Positions 42,746 to 52,050 of a stretch of 64,000 nt of DNA are shown in pieces (position 1 is the first letter of the stretch; every line of letters starts with the position of its first letter). Source of the stretch: Segatella maculosa DSM 19339 = JCM 15638 (GTDB taxonomy: Bacteria > Bacteroidota > Bacteroidia > Bacteroidales > Bacteroidaceae); the NCBI RefSeq assembly GCF_000382385.1, contig NZ_KB908325.1, forward strand, positions 1 through 64,000, written 5' to 3'. A program made the translations under genes and the position numbers. The notes under the pieces are model-generated. The model made no database searches and was not told the DNA's origin. It saw only the letters and a list, made by a program, of their open reading frames with translations.

Positions 42746-43944
42746 CTTTGGTTTGGAAATTACTACGCCAACACATCAGTATTCCGCAGTTTGCAGGCTT
42801 CTTTTTTGCCAATCTCTTCGGCATGTTGATCGTCCTTTTGGGCTTTCAGTTCTACCAAGATGTCGTTCCCATGTTCACCGCCGAAGACAGTTTCATGAAG
42901 AACGACTTCCTTATTGTCAACAAAAAGATAGGAACTGCGAGCACTATCAGCGGCCGCAGCAACACGTTTTCCAATGCCGAGATCGACGATTTCGGCCGTC
43001 AACCGTTCGTAGGTCGCATCGGTTGGTTCACAGCAACAGCCTATAAGGCCGACGCCAACATGAGCGTGAACGGGACAAGCGTGCTGAACAATGGTGAAAT
43101 CAACTTCGAAAGCATTCCCGATGTCTTTGTCGATGCGAAGAAAAGTAACTGGAAATACCGGCCCGGCGACACTACAGTGCCTATCATTCTGCCGCGTATC
43201 TACTTGACAATGTACAACTTCGGGTTTGCACAAAGCCATTCGTTGCCGAAGATAAGCGAGGGACTTGTGGGCATGATCGACTTTCGTATATTCGTTCACG
43301 GGCACAACAAGGAAGGCCGTTTCAACGGGAAAGTCATCGGATTCTCCAACCGTTTGAGTTCAATTCTCGTGCCTCAGGCCTTCATGGATTGGAGCAATGC
43401 GACCTATTCTCAAGGAGAAACACACGAACCCACACGCCTTATCATGCAAATAAACAACCCCGGCGACAGGCGATTCACCACATATCTCGACCGAAAAGGA
43501 TATGAAATAGAGAACGACAAGCTGAATGCTGAGAAGACAACCTACTTTCTTCGCATGATGATAACAATGGTGATGCTTGTCGGTTTGGTCATTTCTGCGT
43601 TGAGTTTCTACATGCTTATGCTGAGCATCTACCTGCTCGTGCAGAAAAATTCGGGCAAACTTGAAAATCTGCTGCTCATCGGTTACAAGCCCACAGAGGT
43701 GGCCCGGCCCTATCAACTGCTGACCATCGGCCTCAACTTTGCCGTTTTTCTCATGGCACTTACAATCCTTTTCTTTGTCCGCCAAGCCTACATGGACATC
43801 ATAGAGACCCTCTTTCCCGACATCGAAGACGGATCGATGCTCCCTGCCTTGGCCGTAGGCATTGCCTTGTTTTTCCTTGTCAGCCTCTCTAATCTTGTCA
43901 TCATCCGAAACAAGATTGTGAGGATTTGGAAACGAAAAGAATAA
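42742..43944 (+). CDS. FtsX-like ABC permease
   Basis: A 400-residue permease with one N-terminal helix (about 17-40), a large periplasmic domain (about 45-270) and three C-terminal helices (about 275-305, 330-355, 370-392). This is the MacB/FtsX/LolE four-helix type. The cytoplasmic loop QKNSGKLENLLLIGYKPTEV is the coupling region that contacts the ATPase. There is no periplasmic adaptor gene in the operon except the DUF4836 lipoprotein. Substrate or force target unknown. Confidence 0.8.
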   Translation: MTLVWKLLRQHISIPQFAGFFFANLFGMLIVLLGFQFYQDVVPMFTAEDSFMKNDFLIVNKKIGTASTISGRSNTFSNAEIDDFGRQPFVGRIGWFTATAYKADANMSVNGTSVLNNGEINFESIPDVFVDAKKSNWKYRPGDTTVPIILPRIYLTMYNFGFAQSHSLPKISEGLVGMIDFRIFVHGHNKEGRFNGKVIGFSNRLSSILVPQAFMDWSNATYSQGETHEPTRLIMQINNPGDRRFTTYLDRKGYEIENDKLNAEKTTYFLRMMITMVMLVGLVISALSFYMLMLSIYLLVQKNSGKLENLLLIGYKPTEVARPYQLLTIGLNFAVFLMALTILFFVRQAYMDIIETLFPDIEDGSMLPALAVGIALFFLVSLSNLVIIRNKIVRIWKRKE

Positions 43945-43967
43945 GCCTCCGAAGCCAAGTGGCTATC

Positions 43968-44095
43968 ACACTTTGCAATCTCACCCATTTTGCACGCTAA
44001 TCTCAGCCATATTACCGTGCAAAATGGGTGAGATTGCGCAGTGATATGGGTGAGATTGGAACGCAGGATGTAAGTAGTTGATTTTCAATGTGCAT
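43968..44095 (+). repeat. Family A repeat with conserved tail (best copy)
   Basis: Units TGCAATCTCACCCATTTTGC and TAATCTCAGCCATATTACCG are followed by inverted units (CAAAATGGGTGAGATTGCGC, GATATGGGTGAGATTGGAAC) and then the tail ACGCAGGATGTAAGTAGTTG ATTTTCA. The forward and inverted halves pair over about 20 bases. Confidence 0.8.
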
Positions 44096-44165
44096 GTGCT
44101 GGGTTCTCAAACCGGGCTGGCGGGCGTGCAAATGCCTTAATTCTTGTATGTGTATATTATGCTTT

Positions 44166-44194
44166 GAGCGGACGCACGGGCCGTGTGTCCCTAC
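44166..44194 (+). repeat. Family B hairpin repeat
   Basis: GAGCGGACGCACGGGCCGTG followed by TGTCCCTAC; forward orientation, partner at 44243-44271. Confidence 0.8.
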
Positions 44195-44242
44195 AAACTT
44201 ATAGCGTTTTCCTGACAAACGCAGGCGGAGTGTGCGGGGAAT

Positions 44243-44271
44243 GTAGGGACGCACGGCTCGTGCGTCCACTC
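44243..44271 (-). repeat. Family B hairpin repeat, partner copy
   Basis: GTAGGGACGCACGGCTCGTG followed by CGTCCACTC; reverse orientation. The spacer between the two copies (44195-44242) is unlike the spacers of other pairs. Confidence 0.8.
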
Positions 44272-44422
44272 AAACTGCCATGCACCTGCATTCACCTTTC
44301 AAAGCCATTCAAAAGCAATGGATTGACTACTTCCGCCAAATTGATAGTTGATAGGATTGAAACAGCTGTACAGGCTCCTTGCTCTTGCGTACTAAAATGA
44401 ACTGAAATAACGGGCGAAAAAC

Positions 44423-44453
44423 TTGCAGAATAGCAAAACGATGACTATATTTG
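44423..44453 (+). promoter_or_regulatory. Promoter of the 426-residue lipoprotein gene
   Basis: TTG at 44423-44425 and TATATTTG at 44446-44453, spacing 20; start codon 40 bases downstream. Confidence 0.7.
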
Positions 44454-44492
44454 CAAAAGAAATACCATCAAACAAACCCTTACGGAAAAGAT

Positions 44493-45773
44493 ATGAGACA
44501 CGAAAACTGGCGAATAAGCGTGACAGGAAAAGCGAAACTAACGAGTGTTTTACTGATGATGCTGTTGCTGACCGTGTTGGTAAGCTGCTGTAAACAGCGG
44601 GAAAAGCCTTCAGTCTCGGGCAACAAGGCCGATACAATCGCAACAGAAAAGAAAGATTTGCTGCAATTATATGATAAGAAAATCAGGCAGTTTTATGATG
44701 ATGCAGCCGATGTGGGCATGGATGGTGTTGCTGCAATGTCGAATGCTAAGCAAGTGGAATACACAGACATTGCTATTGAACTGACTAATGAAGCCCTACG
44801 CAGAATGGGATATAAGCCTGTTGACAACGAAACTGCCCGAAATGCCATCAAAAAGTACTTTGGTTTGGATATCACGGCAAGCAATAGGCTCCTCTATCGC
44901 AGCGGTATTCGCCGATATATCTTCAAGAATGGAGACGTAGACGAACGAGACAATCAGAAAAAGGCCATGGCTGCCGATTCATACGAAGACCCAACTTGTT
45001 TTTGGGATAAGCTGATTTATGTCCCCAACTATAATTACATCGTATGTTTGCCTACCATCTATGGTGTTGTTCGGATAAAAGGATTACCGGATATATATCA
45101 AGAAGCTTTGGATCAGAAAACGTTGAACAAAGGGAAACTTTATTATGATTTGTACGATACATCGGTCTTTTACGAAAATGAATTCATCTTCCATGACAGC
45201 AAAAAGGCGCTCGCGTGGTTGAAAAAGAACTATACAGGCTTCCTCATTAACTTGTTTGACAAATATGGTTACGATAAATCCGATGTCATCAACAAGATAA
45301 AGCTTGACAATATCCTCCCAAAAGACGGCTCGCTTCCTGATATGAACTCCTATAAAGGGCTATTTGCCACAAAAAACAAGGCAGGCAGACTCGTCATCCA
45401 TCAAGGGTTGTTGCAGTATATGACGAAGCATGTAAATGAAAATAACCTGTATTACAGCATGTTGGACGACTATATGGATTACGTTCTTCATGTGAAAGCA
45501 ACCCCGGAGTTTGAAGGTTTCACGAAAAAAGAGCGGTATGAGATCGGTGCATACGTCGGATATTACTACGGATTGATGCAGGATATCTGCACAATCTTCC
45601 CCGGTGAGCGAATAACATTCGGGGAAGTACTGTACAGCGACCATGATTTTGTGTCGTTCATCAAGCAACATAAGTATTTTCATCTCAAGAACTTTGCACA
45701 GATTATACAGAAACAAATCGACCGATATGACATGGAATTAAGGATAGAAGAACACAGAACGTCGGGAGAATAG
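44493..45773 (+). CDS. Uncharacterised lipoprotein
   Basis: A 426-residue protein that I do not recognise. It has a signal with lipobox LTVLVSCCKQ (Cys near 32), then a long soluble, charged, mainly helical and tyrosine-rich body (e.g. YTDIAIELTNEALRRMGYKP, YIFKNGDVDERD, YEIGAYVGYYYGLMQDI). Many aromatic and acidic residues are typical of Bacteroidetes surface or periplasmic proteins. The gene is single, with its own promoter, and lies 173 bases before the Oar-like receptor; co-transcription is possible but not shown. The ATG at 44493 is preferred since a longer frame overlaps the promoter. Confidence 0.7.
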   Translation: MRHENWRISVTGKAKLTSVLLMMLLLTVLVSCCKQREKPSVSGNKADTIATEKKDLLQLYDKKIRQFYDDAADVGMDGVAAMSNAKQVEYTDIAIELTNEALRRMGYKPVDNETARNAIKKYFGLDITASNRLLYRSGIRRYIFKNGDVDERDNQKKAMAADSYEDPTCFWDKLIYVPNYNYIVCLPTIYGVVRIKGLPDIYQEALDQKTLNKGKLYYDLYDTSVFYENEFIFHDSKKALAWLKKNYTGFLINLFDKYGYDKSDVINKIKLDNILPKDGSLPDMNSYKGLFATKNKAGRLVIHQGLLQYMTKHVNENNLYYSMLDDYMDYVLHVKATPEFEGFTKKERYEIGAYVGYYYGLMQDICTIFPGERITFGEVLYSDHDFVSFIKQHKYFHLKNFAQIIQKQIDRYDMELRIEEHRTSGE

Positions 45774-45894
45774 TAGAAAGAAAAGACCATCGTAACCATA
45801 GATGAAACCAAGAATATTGATGAAAAGATATAACATTTAACATAATTATAACACAACATTGAGAAAAATTAGTTAATTTTACAGCATCAAAGTG

Positions 45895-45941
45895 TTAACT
45901 GGGGCTATTTCCCCTCAAATTATTCATTAATCTTCAGTTAA
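45895..45941 (+). promoter_or_regulatory. Structured leader of the Oar-like receptor gene
   Basis: An outer stem TTAACTG (45895-45901) / CAGTTAA (45935-45941) overlaps an inner hairpin GGGG-CTATTT-CCCC (about 45901-45914), ending five bases before the start codon. No standard TAnnTTTG box is found upstream. The structure could hide or expose the ribosome site. Confidence 0.4.
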
Positions 45942-45946
45942 AAGCC

Positions 45947-48900
45947 ATGCAAAAAAGATTGCATTTTTTACTAGTTTTGCTGTTGTTCTTCACGACATCA
46001 CTGATGGCACAAGTTACAACATCGAGCATTAATGGCAAAGTTGTCGCTGCAGGTGAGCACGTCATCGGAGCCACAGTCACTGCCGTTCACACGCCATCAG
46101 GGACGACTTACACCGCCGTTACCAATACCGACGGTCGCTATACCATTCAAGGTATGCGCGTAGGCGGCCCTTACAAGGTGACCATCTCCTACATCGGCTT
46201 CAAGGATGAGACGCGTTCTGACCTCTATCTTACATTGGGTGAGCCAACAGTCATCAATACCGATTTGAAAGAAGATGCCAAAATGCTGGGCGAAGTCACC
46301 GTGACAGGCATCGCAGGTAAAGGAGGTATGGGTGCTGCATCAAACTTCTCACAAAAGCAGATTGACAATACACCGACCATCAACCGCAATGTATACGACG
46401 TAGCTAAGCTGTCACCGCTTGTGAACACATCTAAGTTGGGAGGCATTTCCATAGCGGGCTCAAACAACCGCTACAATTCATTCCAGATAGATGGTATGGT
46501 TAGCAACGATGTGTTCGGACTTGCCAGCTCAGGAACCAATGGAGGACAAACCGGAACCAATCCTATTGCAATGGATGCCATAGAACAAATCCAAGTTGTT
46601 GCATCACCTTTTGATGTAAGGCAGGGCGGTTTTACAGGCGGAGGCATCAATGCCATTACGAAATCAGGTACCAATACGTTCCATGCTTCAGCCTATACCT
46701 ACTATACCAACGAGAATCTTTATTCGAAATGGAGTCAGGTGCTGGACAAAGAAGCTAAACTTGGCAAGCAATCCACCAAGACCTATGGTGCTTCTTTGTC
46801 AGGCGCATTTGTGAAAGACAAGGTATTCTTCTTCACGAACATAGAATTGAAGAAAAACACCTATCCAACCTCTATCTATCCGGGCTATATTCCCGAGTAC
46901 ATCACAGACGCTGACGCCAAATTGATTGCAGATACCTATTATAGATATACGAAAATAAGAGACAGCTATGGAGCGAGAGACATCGATTCACGCTCAATAT
47001 CGGCCTTGTCGCGCTTGGATTGGAACATTGACAACAATAACAAGTTCACCTTCCGCTATCAATTGAACAGTTCATACAAGGACGTTTATGGCGTAAACTC
47101 CAAGACCTATACGTTCAATAACAGCGGTTACCGAATGAACAACCGCACGAACTCTTTTGTAGCAGAGTTGAATTCAAGACTCAACGATGTCCTTTTCAAC
47201 GAAGCTCGCATAGGTGCATCGTTCATTCGCGACCATCGTGGTGTCAAATATGCCGGACCCAATGTCACAATCGAGGGTCTTGGACACAAAGGCGGCATGA
47301 AGGCTTATATCGGAACTGACTTTTCTTCGGGTGCAAACCACCTCTATCAAGACATTTATACCATAGAGGATAACCTGAACTGGTCGCTGGGTAACCACAA
47401 TATCACCTTTGGAACGCACAATGAATTCTACAATATGCAGAATTTGTTCATTCAAGCTAACACCGGTGCCTACTATTATAAGACGCTTGCTGACTTTGTT
47501 AACGACAGAGCTTGGAAGTATACATATAACTATTCCGATGTAGCTTTGACAGGAAAAACTGACTGGGCCGGCACAGTAGAGGCTGCTCAATTCGCATTCT
47601 ATGTTCAAGATAAATGGGATCTCAATAATAATCTGAATCTTACCTATGGTTTACGTCTTGATATCCCGACCGGATTGAACTCCCCGACCTCTAATCCTGA
47701 ATTCAACAGAAGTGCTTATGCCATTGAAAATGACGTTCGGGTAGGCGAAATTCCATCAACAAAGTTCATGTGGTCTCCCCGTGTTGGCTTCCGTTGGTAC
47801 ACAAATGACAGCCATAACATGTTGCTTCGTGGCGGTGTCGGCCTTTTCACGGGTAGAGTTCCTTTCGTTTGGTTGTCAAATGCATGGAACAATACCGGTA
47901 TGGAGATGAAAGGTACCACGCTACGGACGGCAGGTCACATTCCTTCCTTGCAACACTATGGCACAAACGCCTATGGTGCAGCGATGTCAGCACCACCGGG
48001 TAGCGCATCAAAACCAACCATCAATACCATCAGTAAGAAGTTCAAATATCCGCAAGTGCTTCGTGCAAACTTGGCTATGGAGACCATTCTGCCCGGCGAT
48101 ATCAAGATGACACTTGAAGGACTCTATTCAAAGACGCTCAATAACGTTTGGTTTGACAACCTTGCACTGAAAGCTGACGGCACTTCTTATGCTGTTGATG
48201 CAACCACTCCGGCTTCGGCAACCCGCCATTTCAAGACAAATGCAGGAGATTATTATGCTATCATCAACCTAAGAAACACCAATAAGGGCTACAGTTATAG
48301 TGCAAGTGCCAAGCTCGAAAAGAGTTTTGCATGGGGTCTTGACCTGATGGCAAGCTATACATTCGGGCATTCTTATTCTGTAAATGACGGAACTTCTTCT
48401 GTTGCATACTCCAATTGGAAATACAATTACTGTGTAGATCCTACCGACAGAAACGAATTGGCAAAGTCAATGTTTGACGTTCCTCACCGCGTTTTGGCCG
48501 TAGCTTCCTACACATCTCCGAAATATTGCAATGGTCGTTTCGCCACAAACGTCTCCATTACCTACAATGGTAACTCGGGACAGCACTATAGTCTGACCAT
48601 GGATGAGAAGGCCGACTTCAATGGAGACTCGCAATTTGGCAACACTCTGCTTTATATTCCGACCGAAGCTGAGCTTGCTAAGATGAAATTTGCTACAGAA
48701 GCCGACCGAAAAGCCTTTGGAGAATGGATCAACAGACATGACTTTGCAAAAAACAATAGAGGGAAATATTCAAAGCGGAACGCTGCAACGGCACCTTGGG
48801 AAAACCGCTTTGACGTTCATTTTGCCCAAAGTTTCTTCTATTTGAAAGAACGTGGCAGCAAGATTGAATTGACTTTCGATATCGAAAACTTTGCAAACCT

Positions 48901-49084
48901 GCTGAACCACAACTGGGGAACCAGTTATGAACTCGCATATAACGAGACTATTCTCAAAGTTACGAAAATGACTGCAAGCGGAACAAACTACGTTCCAACC
49001 TATACTTATCTCGGCTATGGCCCAAGAAAGAGTGACATCTTCAGCCGTTGGCACATGCAGATAGGTCTACGCGCGACGTTCTAA
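45947..49084 (+). CDS. Oar-like TonB-dependent outer-membrane receptor
   Basis: A 1045-residue outer-membrane protein with signal peptide (1-21, ending SLMA-Q), a carboxypeptidase-regulatory-like domain (about 25-110; SINGKVVAAGEHVIGATVTA, YKVTISYIGFKDE), a plug-like domain (IAGSNNRYNSFQIDGM, EQIQVVASPFDVRQGGFTGG) and a long beta-barrel ending in GLRATF. The GGINAITKSGTN plug end is typical of the Oar branch, which lacks a SusD partner. It may bind peptides, adhesins or export products; Oar proteins have been linked to secretion and adhesion. Start is fixed by the signal peptide. A strong terminator follows at 49113-49148. Confidence 0.9.
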   Translation: MQKRLHFLLVLLLFFTTSLMAQVTTSSINGKVVAAGEHVIGATVTAVHTPSGTTYTAVTNTDGRYTIQGMRVGGPYKVTISYIGFKDETRSDLYLTLGEPTVINTDLKEDAKMLGEVTVTGIAGKGGMGAASNFSQKQIDNTPTINRNVYDVAKLSPLVNTSKLGGISIAGSNNRYNSFQIDGMVSNDVFGLASSGTNGGQTGTNPIAMDAIEQIQVVASPFDVRQGGFTGGGINAITKSGTNTFHASAYTYYTNENLYSKWSQVLDKEAKLGKQSTKTYGASLSGAFVKDKVFFFTNIELKKNTYPTSIYPGYIPEYITDADAKLIADTYYRYTKIRDSYGARDIDSRSISALSRLDWNIDNNNKFTFRYQLNSSYKDVYGVNSKTYTFNNSGYRMNNRTNSFVAELNSRLNDVLFNEARIGASFIRDHRGVKYAGPNVTIEGLGHKGGMKAYIGTDFSSGANHLYQDIYTIEDNLNWSLGNHNITFGTHNEFYNMQNLFIQANTGAYYYKTLADFVNDRAWKYTYNYSDVALTGKTDWAGTVEAAQFAFYVQDKWDLNNNLNLTYGLRLDIPTGLNSPTSNPEFNRSAYAIENDVRVGEIPSTKFMWSPRVGFRWYTNDSHNMLLRGGVGLFTGRVPFVWLSNAWNNTGMEMKGTTLRTAGHIPSLQHYGTNAYGAAMSAPPGSASKPTINTISKKFKYPQVLRANLAMETILPGDIKMTLEGLYSKTLNNVWFDNLALKADGTSYAVDATTPASATRHFKTNAGDYYAIINLRNTNKGYSYSASAKLEKSFAWGLDLMASYTFGHSYSVNDGTSSVAYSNWKYNYCVDPTDRNELAKSMFDVPHRVLAVASYTSPKYCNGRFATNVSITYNGNSGQHYSLTMDEKADFNGDSQFGNTLLYIPTEAELAKMKFATEADRKAFGEWINRHDFAKNNRGKYSKRNAATAPWENRFDVHFAQSFFYLKERGSKIELTFDIENFANLLNHNWGTSYELAYNETILKVTKMTASGTNYVPTYTYLGYGPRKSDIFSRWHMQIGLRATF

Positions 49085-49112
49085 AGCCCGAATAACACGT
49101 TGATTCACATAT

Positions 49113-49148
49113 AAAAAAAGGTAATCTCTGCGAAGATTACCTTTTTTT
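49113..49148 (+). terminator. Intrinsic terminator after the Oar-like receptor
   Basis: Stem GGTAATCT (49120-49127) / AGATTACC (49134-49141) with loop CTGCGA, preceded by seven A and followed by eight T, so it can work in both directions. Confidence 0.92.
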
Positions 49149-49151
49149 TAT

Positions 49152-49159
49152 TAACTTTG
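49152..49159 (+). promoter_or_regulatory. -7 box upstream of the cupin gene
   Basis: TAACTTTG directly after the terminator, 25 bases before the cupin start; the -33 position falls within the terminator hairpin. Confidence 0.45.
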
Positions 49160-49184
49160 CCCACCAAACGAACACCATACGATT

Positions 49185-49517
49185 ATGATCATAGATTTCA
49201 ATGACATTGAAGAAACAAGGATCAAGGGCTTCAAAGGCGGGCAAGGAGAACTCCTGACCCGCAACTATGCCGACGAAAAAGTGAGGATAATGAAAAGCAT
49301 TTTGAGGCCAGGAGCAAGCAGCGGGCCGCACACACATGAGGGAAATTGCGAAATAATGTATATCCTCAAAGGCGAACTCACCTATCATTACGACGGAAAA
49401 ACGGAAGTGGCACGGGCCGGACAAGTACACTATTGCCCCACGACACACCGCCATTATTTTGAGAATCTCACTGCCGAAGACGTTGAATACTTGGCCATTG
49501 TTCCCGAACATCACTAA
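49185..49517 (+). CDS. Cupin-domain protein
   Basis: A 110-residue single-domain cupin. The two metal motifs are visible as GPHTHEGNCEIMYILKGE (motif 1, GX5HXH-type with His, His and Glu) and GQVHYCPTTHRHYFEN (motif 2). Such small cupins are often isomerases or dioxygenases, or bind sugars or metals. The gene precedes the pantothenate kinase by 12 bases, so they are co-transcribed. The reaction is unknown. Confidence 0.85.
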   Translation: MIIDFNDIEETRIKGFKGGQGELLTRNYADEKVRIMKSILRPGASSGPHTHEGNCEIMYILKGELTYHYDGKTEVARAGQVHYCPTTHRHYFENLTAEDVEYLAIVPEHH

Positions 49518-49529
49518 ATATCCTCCCAC

Positions 49530-50357
49530 ATGAGCATTGTCATTGGAATAGACGTAGGCATCAGTACGACTAAAATTGTAGGCATTGATGAGCAGGGTAT
49601 CGTCATGAGCCCGTTCAGAATAAAGGCAACCGACCCCATTACTTCTCTCTACGGAGCCTTTGGAAAGTACCTTCATGACAACAAAATCAAACTCGAAGAG
49701 GTCGAACAAATCATGTTGACGGGCGTAGGAGCGGCCTATATCGACGAAAACATCTATGGTAGACCCACCGGAAAAGCGCAGGAATTCATTGCCGACGGCT
49801 TGGGAGCACGCTATGAAAGCAACCTCGAACGAATGATTGTCGTCAGTATGGGCACAGGAACAAGCCTCGTGAAATGCGACGGAAGCGACATCAGACACAT
49901 CGGCGGCATCGGTATTGGTGGTGGAACACTTCAAGGCCTCAGCCGTATCATGCTTAAAACCGACGACATTAGGCAAGTAGCAACCTTGGCCATGGATGGC
50001 GATATCTCGAAGATTAATCTGCTTATCGGTGACATCAGCGCCAAACCTCTTCCGGGTTTGCCCATGACGGCAACTGCCAGCCTGTTCAGTAACGCCAAAA
50101 CCAATGCCACGCGCGAGGACATCGCCATCGGACTCATTTATATGGTGCTTCAGGCTGTGGGGTCTGCAACTATCCTCAGCAGTTTGGAAAGCGGAATCAA
50201 AGACTTTGTCCTCATTGGGAACCTCACCCTGTTGCCCCAATGCAAGGAGGTTTATCCCGCTATGGAGAAACTTTACGGCGTACATTTCCGCATTCCGAAG
50301 TACAGCGAGTTCTGTACAGCCATCGGAGCAGCCCTTTCCTATATTCAAAAACGATAG
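49530..50357 (+). CDS. coaW: Type II pantothenate kinase (Fumble/CoaW family)
   Basis: A 275-residue kinase of the ASKHA fold, resembling type II pantothenate kinase. It has phosphate-1 loop GIDVGISTTKIVGID at the N-terminus, the central acidic/ATP part VVSMGTGTSLVKCDG, the GGIGIGGGTLQGLS adenosine-side loop and the end FVLIGNLTLLPQ. It would phosphorylate pantothenate, the first step of coenzyme A synthesis. BadF-type ATPases share this fold, so substrate assignment rests on the GTGTS/GGGT motifs and length. It is cotranscribed with the cupin and followed by the hydrolase gene. Confidence 0.8.
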   Translation: MSIVIGIDVGISTTKIVGIDEQGIVMSPFRIKATDPITSLYGAFGKYLHDNKIKLEEVEQIMLTGVGAAYIDENIYGRPTGKAQEFIADGLGARYESNLERMIVVSMGTGTSLVKCDGSDIRHIGGIGIGGGTLQGLSRIMLKTDDIRQVATLAMDGDISKINLLIGDISAKPLPGLPMTATASLFSNAKTNATREDIAIGLIYMVLQAVGSATILSSLESGIKDFVLIGNLTLLPQCKEVYPAMEKLYGVHFRIPKYSEFCTAIGAALSYIQKR

Positions 50358-50392
50358 GAAACGGCCTACATTCCCGTTCATAAAACAAGATA

Positions 50393-52006
50393 ATGACAAA
50401 GAAATTCATTCTCTCCCTACTCTTACTTGTAACTTCATTCCTATCACTTTCGGCCCAACCCAAACGCGAAATGAGGGCCGTTTGGCTTACAACTATCGGC
50501 GGACTTGACTGGCCTCACAACTATGCCCGGCAGGGTTTGGCCATCGAAAAGCAGCAACAAGAGCTCCGAACCATACTTGACAAGCTGCAAAAAGCGGGTG
50601 TAAATACGGTGCTACTTCAGGCACGTATACGCGGAACCGTCATCTATCCATCGGACAAAGAGCCTTGGGATGGTTGCCTAAGTGGGCTTCCCGGAACCGC
50701 TCCGGGCTATGATGCGCTCGGCTTTGCCATCGAAGAATGCCACAAAAGGGGCATGGAACTGCATGCATGGGTAGTCACTATTCCTGTCGGAAAATGGAAT
50801 GGTTTGGGCTGCAAACGGCTCAGACAACGCTTTCCCCACCTGATTGTAAAGATCGGAGAAGACGGGTATATGAACCCCGAAAAGCCACAAACGGCCGATT
50901 ATCTGGCTGAAATCTGCCGGGAAATCACCGAGCGTTACGATATTGACGGCATTCATTTGGACTACATTCGCTATCCCGAAACGTGGAAAATCAAGGTCAG
51001 TTCCGACCAAGGACGGGCCAACATCACGAGCATTGTCGCCAAAATTCACGACGCGGTCAAGCCCGTCAAGCCTTGGATAAAGATGAGTTGCTCGCCCATT
51101 GGAAAGGCCGACGACCTCACACGTTATTGGAGTCACGGCTGGAATGCGCGTAAAACCGTACTGCAAGACGCCCAACAATGGCTCAAAGACGGCCTGATGG
51201 ACGCCCTTTTCCCCATGATGTATTTCAAAGATAACAATTTCTATCCGTTTGCTATCGATTGGAAAGAGCAGTCCGAGGGCAAGATTGTCGTGCCGGGGCT
51301 GGGCATTTACTTCATGTCGCCACGCGAAAAGAACTGGGATTTGGGCGATATTACACGCGAAATACATGTTGCGCGCCAATACGGTATGGGACATGCCTAC
51401 TTTCGCAGCCGGTTTTTCACTGATAATCTCAAGGGCATCTATGACATTGCAGCCGAAGATATCGACAAAAATCCAGCTTTGGTGCCGGCCATGACATGGG
51501 CCGAAACCGACAAACCGCAGGCCCCTACCCTTTTGTCTGCACTGAACGGCAGGCTTGAATGGCTGACCCGGCAAGGCCTCACCTATAATATATACAGCAG
51601 CAAGACGTGGCCTGTCGACATATCCCGGTCGGAAAACCTGATGCTTTCACGTCAGGAAATCGGCAGTTTGGCTGTTCCCGACGATGATTCGCGCTATTAT
51701 GCCGTTACGGCCATGGACAGATTTGGCAATGAAAGCAGTCCTACACAAAGCCAAAACAAGGAGAAAACCACCGAAAGCAAACTCATTCCCAACGATGGAA
51801 CGCAGGCCAGACTGCCCGAATGGGTGCTCCGGAACGACGGCATCATCATGCTGGCTGGCATAACGGGCAATCTTCTCCGAAAACTACAGCAGAAAGGAGA
51901 CTCCGTCGACATCAAATCCGTTCCCAATGGCTTCTATCAGCTGCGTAGCCTCAACCGAACAGGCATCAGCCACTGCTTAGGCTACCTTATGATAAAAAGA
52001 TTTTAG
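50393..52006 (+). CDS. Exported GH10-like glycosyl hydrolase (DUF187/GHL10)
   Basis: A 537-residue exported protein with signal peptide 1-21 (ending SLSA-Q). The GHL10 barrel (about 25-335) starts REMRAVWLTTIGGLDWPHNY and contains DGIHLDYIRYPETW and MMYFKDNNFYPFAIDWKE. The last 190 residues form a fibronectin-like module (APTLLSALNGRLEW) and a short secretion-like end. The family (YngK-like) acts on glycans such as peptidoglycan or polysaccharides, with details unclear. Asp and Glu candidates for catalysis lie in LDYIRYP and the later YRSRFF region. Its stop is followed by the promoter of the ribE transcript. Confidence 0.82.
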   Translation: MTKKFILSLLLLVTSFLSLSAQPKREMRAVWLTTIGGLDWPHNYARQGLAIEKQQQELRTILDKLQKAGVNTVLLQARIRGTVIYPSDKEPWDGCLSGLPGTAPGYDALGFAIEECHKRGMELHAWVVTIPVGKWNGLGCKRLRQRFPHLIVKIGEDGYMNPEKPQTADYLAEICREITERYDIDGIHLDYIRYPETWKIKVSSDQGRANITSIVAKIHDAVKPVKPWIKMSCSPIGKADDLTRYWSHGWNARKTVLQDAQQWLKDGLMDALFPMMYFKDNNFYPFAIDWKEQSEGKIVVPGLGIYFMSPREKNWDLGDITREIHVARQYGMGHAYFRSRFFTDNLKGIYDIAAEDIDKNPALVPAMTWAETDKPQAPTLLSALNGRLEWLTRQGLTYNIYSSKTWPVDISRSENLMLSRQEIGSLAVPDDDSRYYAVTAMDRFGNESSPTQSQNKEKTTESKLIPNDGTQARLPEWVLRNDGIIMLAGITGNLLRKLQQKGDSVDIKSVPNGFYQLRSLNRTGISHCLGYLMIKRF

Positions 52007-52014
52007 CCGAAAGA

Positions 52015-52046
52015 TTTGGTTAATCTGCAAAAACAACCTATCTTTG
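52015..52046 (+). promoter_or_regulatory. Promoter of the ribE transcript
   Basis: TTTG at 52015-52018 and TATCTTTG at 52039-52046, spacing 20, immediately after the upstream stop. Transcription should start near 52051, leaving a leader of about 265 bases. Confidence 0.75.
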
Positions 52047-52050
52047 CAAT

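Noticed and set aside
45780-45890. Promoter of the Oar-like receptor (TTAATTTTAC near 45873)
   Set aside because: It lacks the TTTG end of the -7 box and has no properly spaced -33, so it is too weak to list.
49137-50399. Long 420-codon minus-strand frame
   Set aside because: It is antisense to the cupin and pantothenate kinase genes, both of which show clear family motifs; the minus translation resembles no protein.
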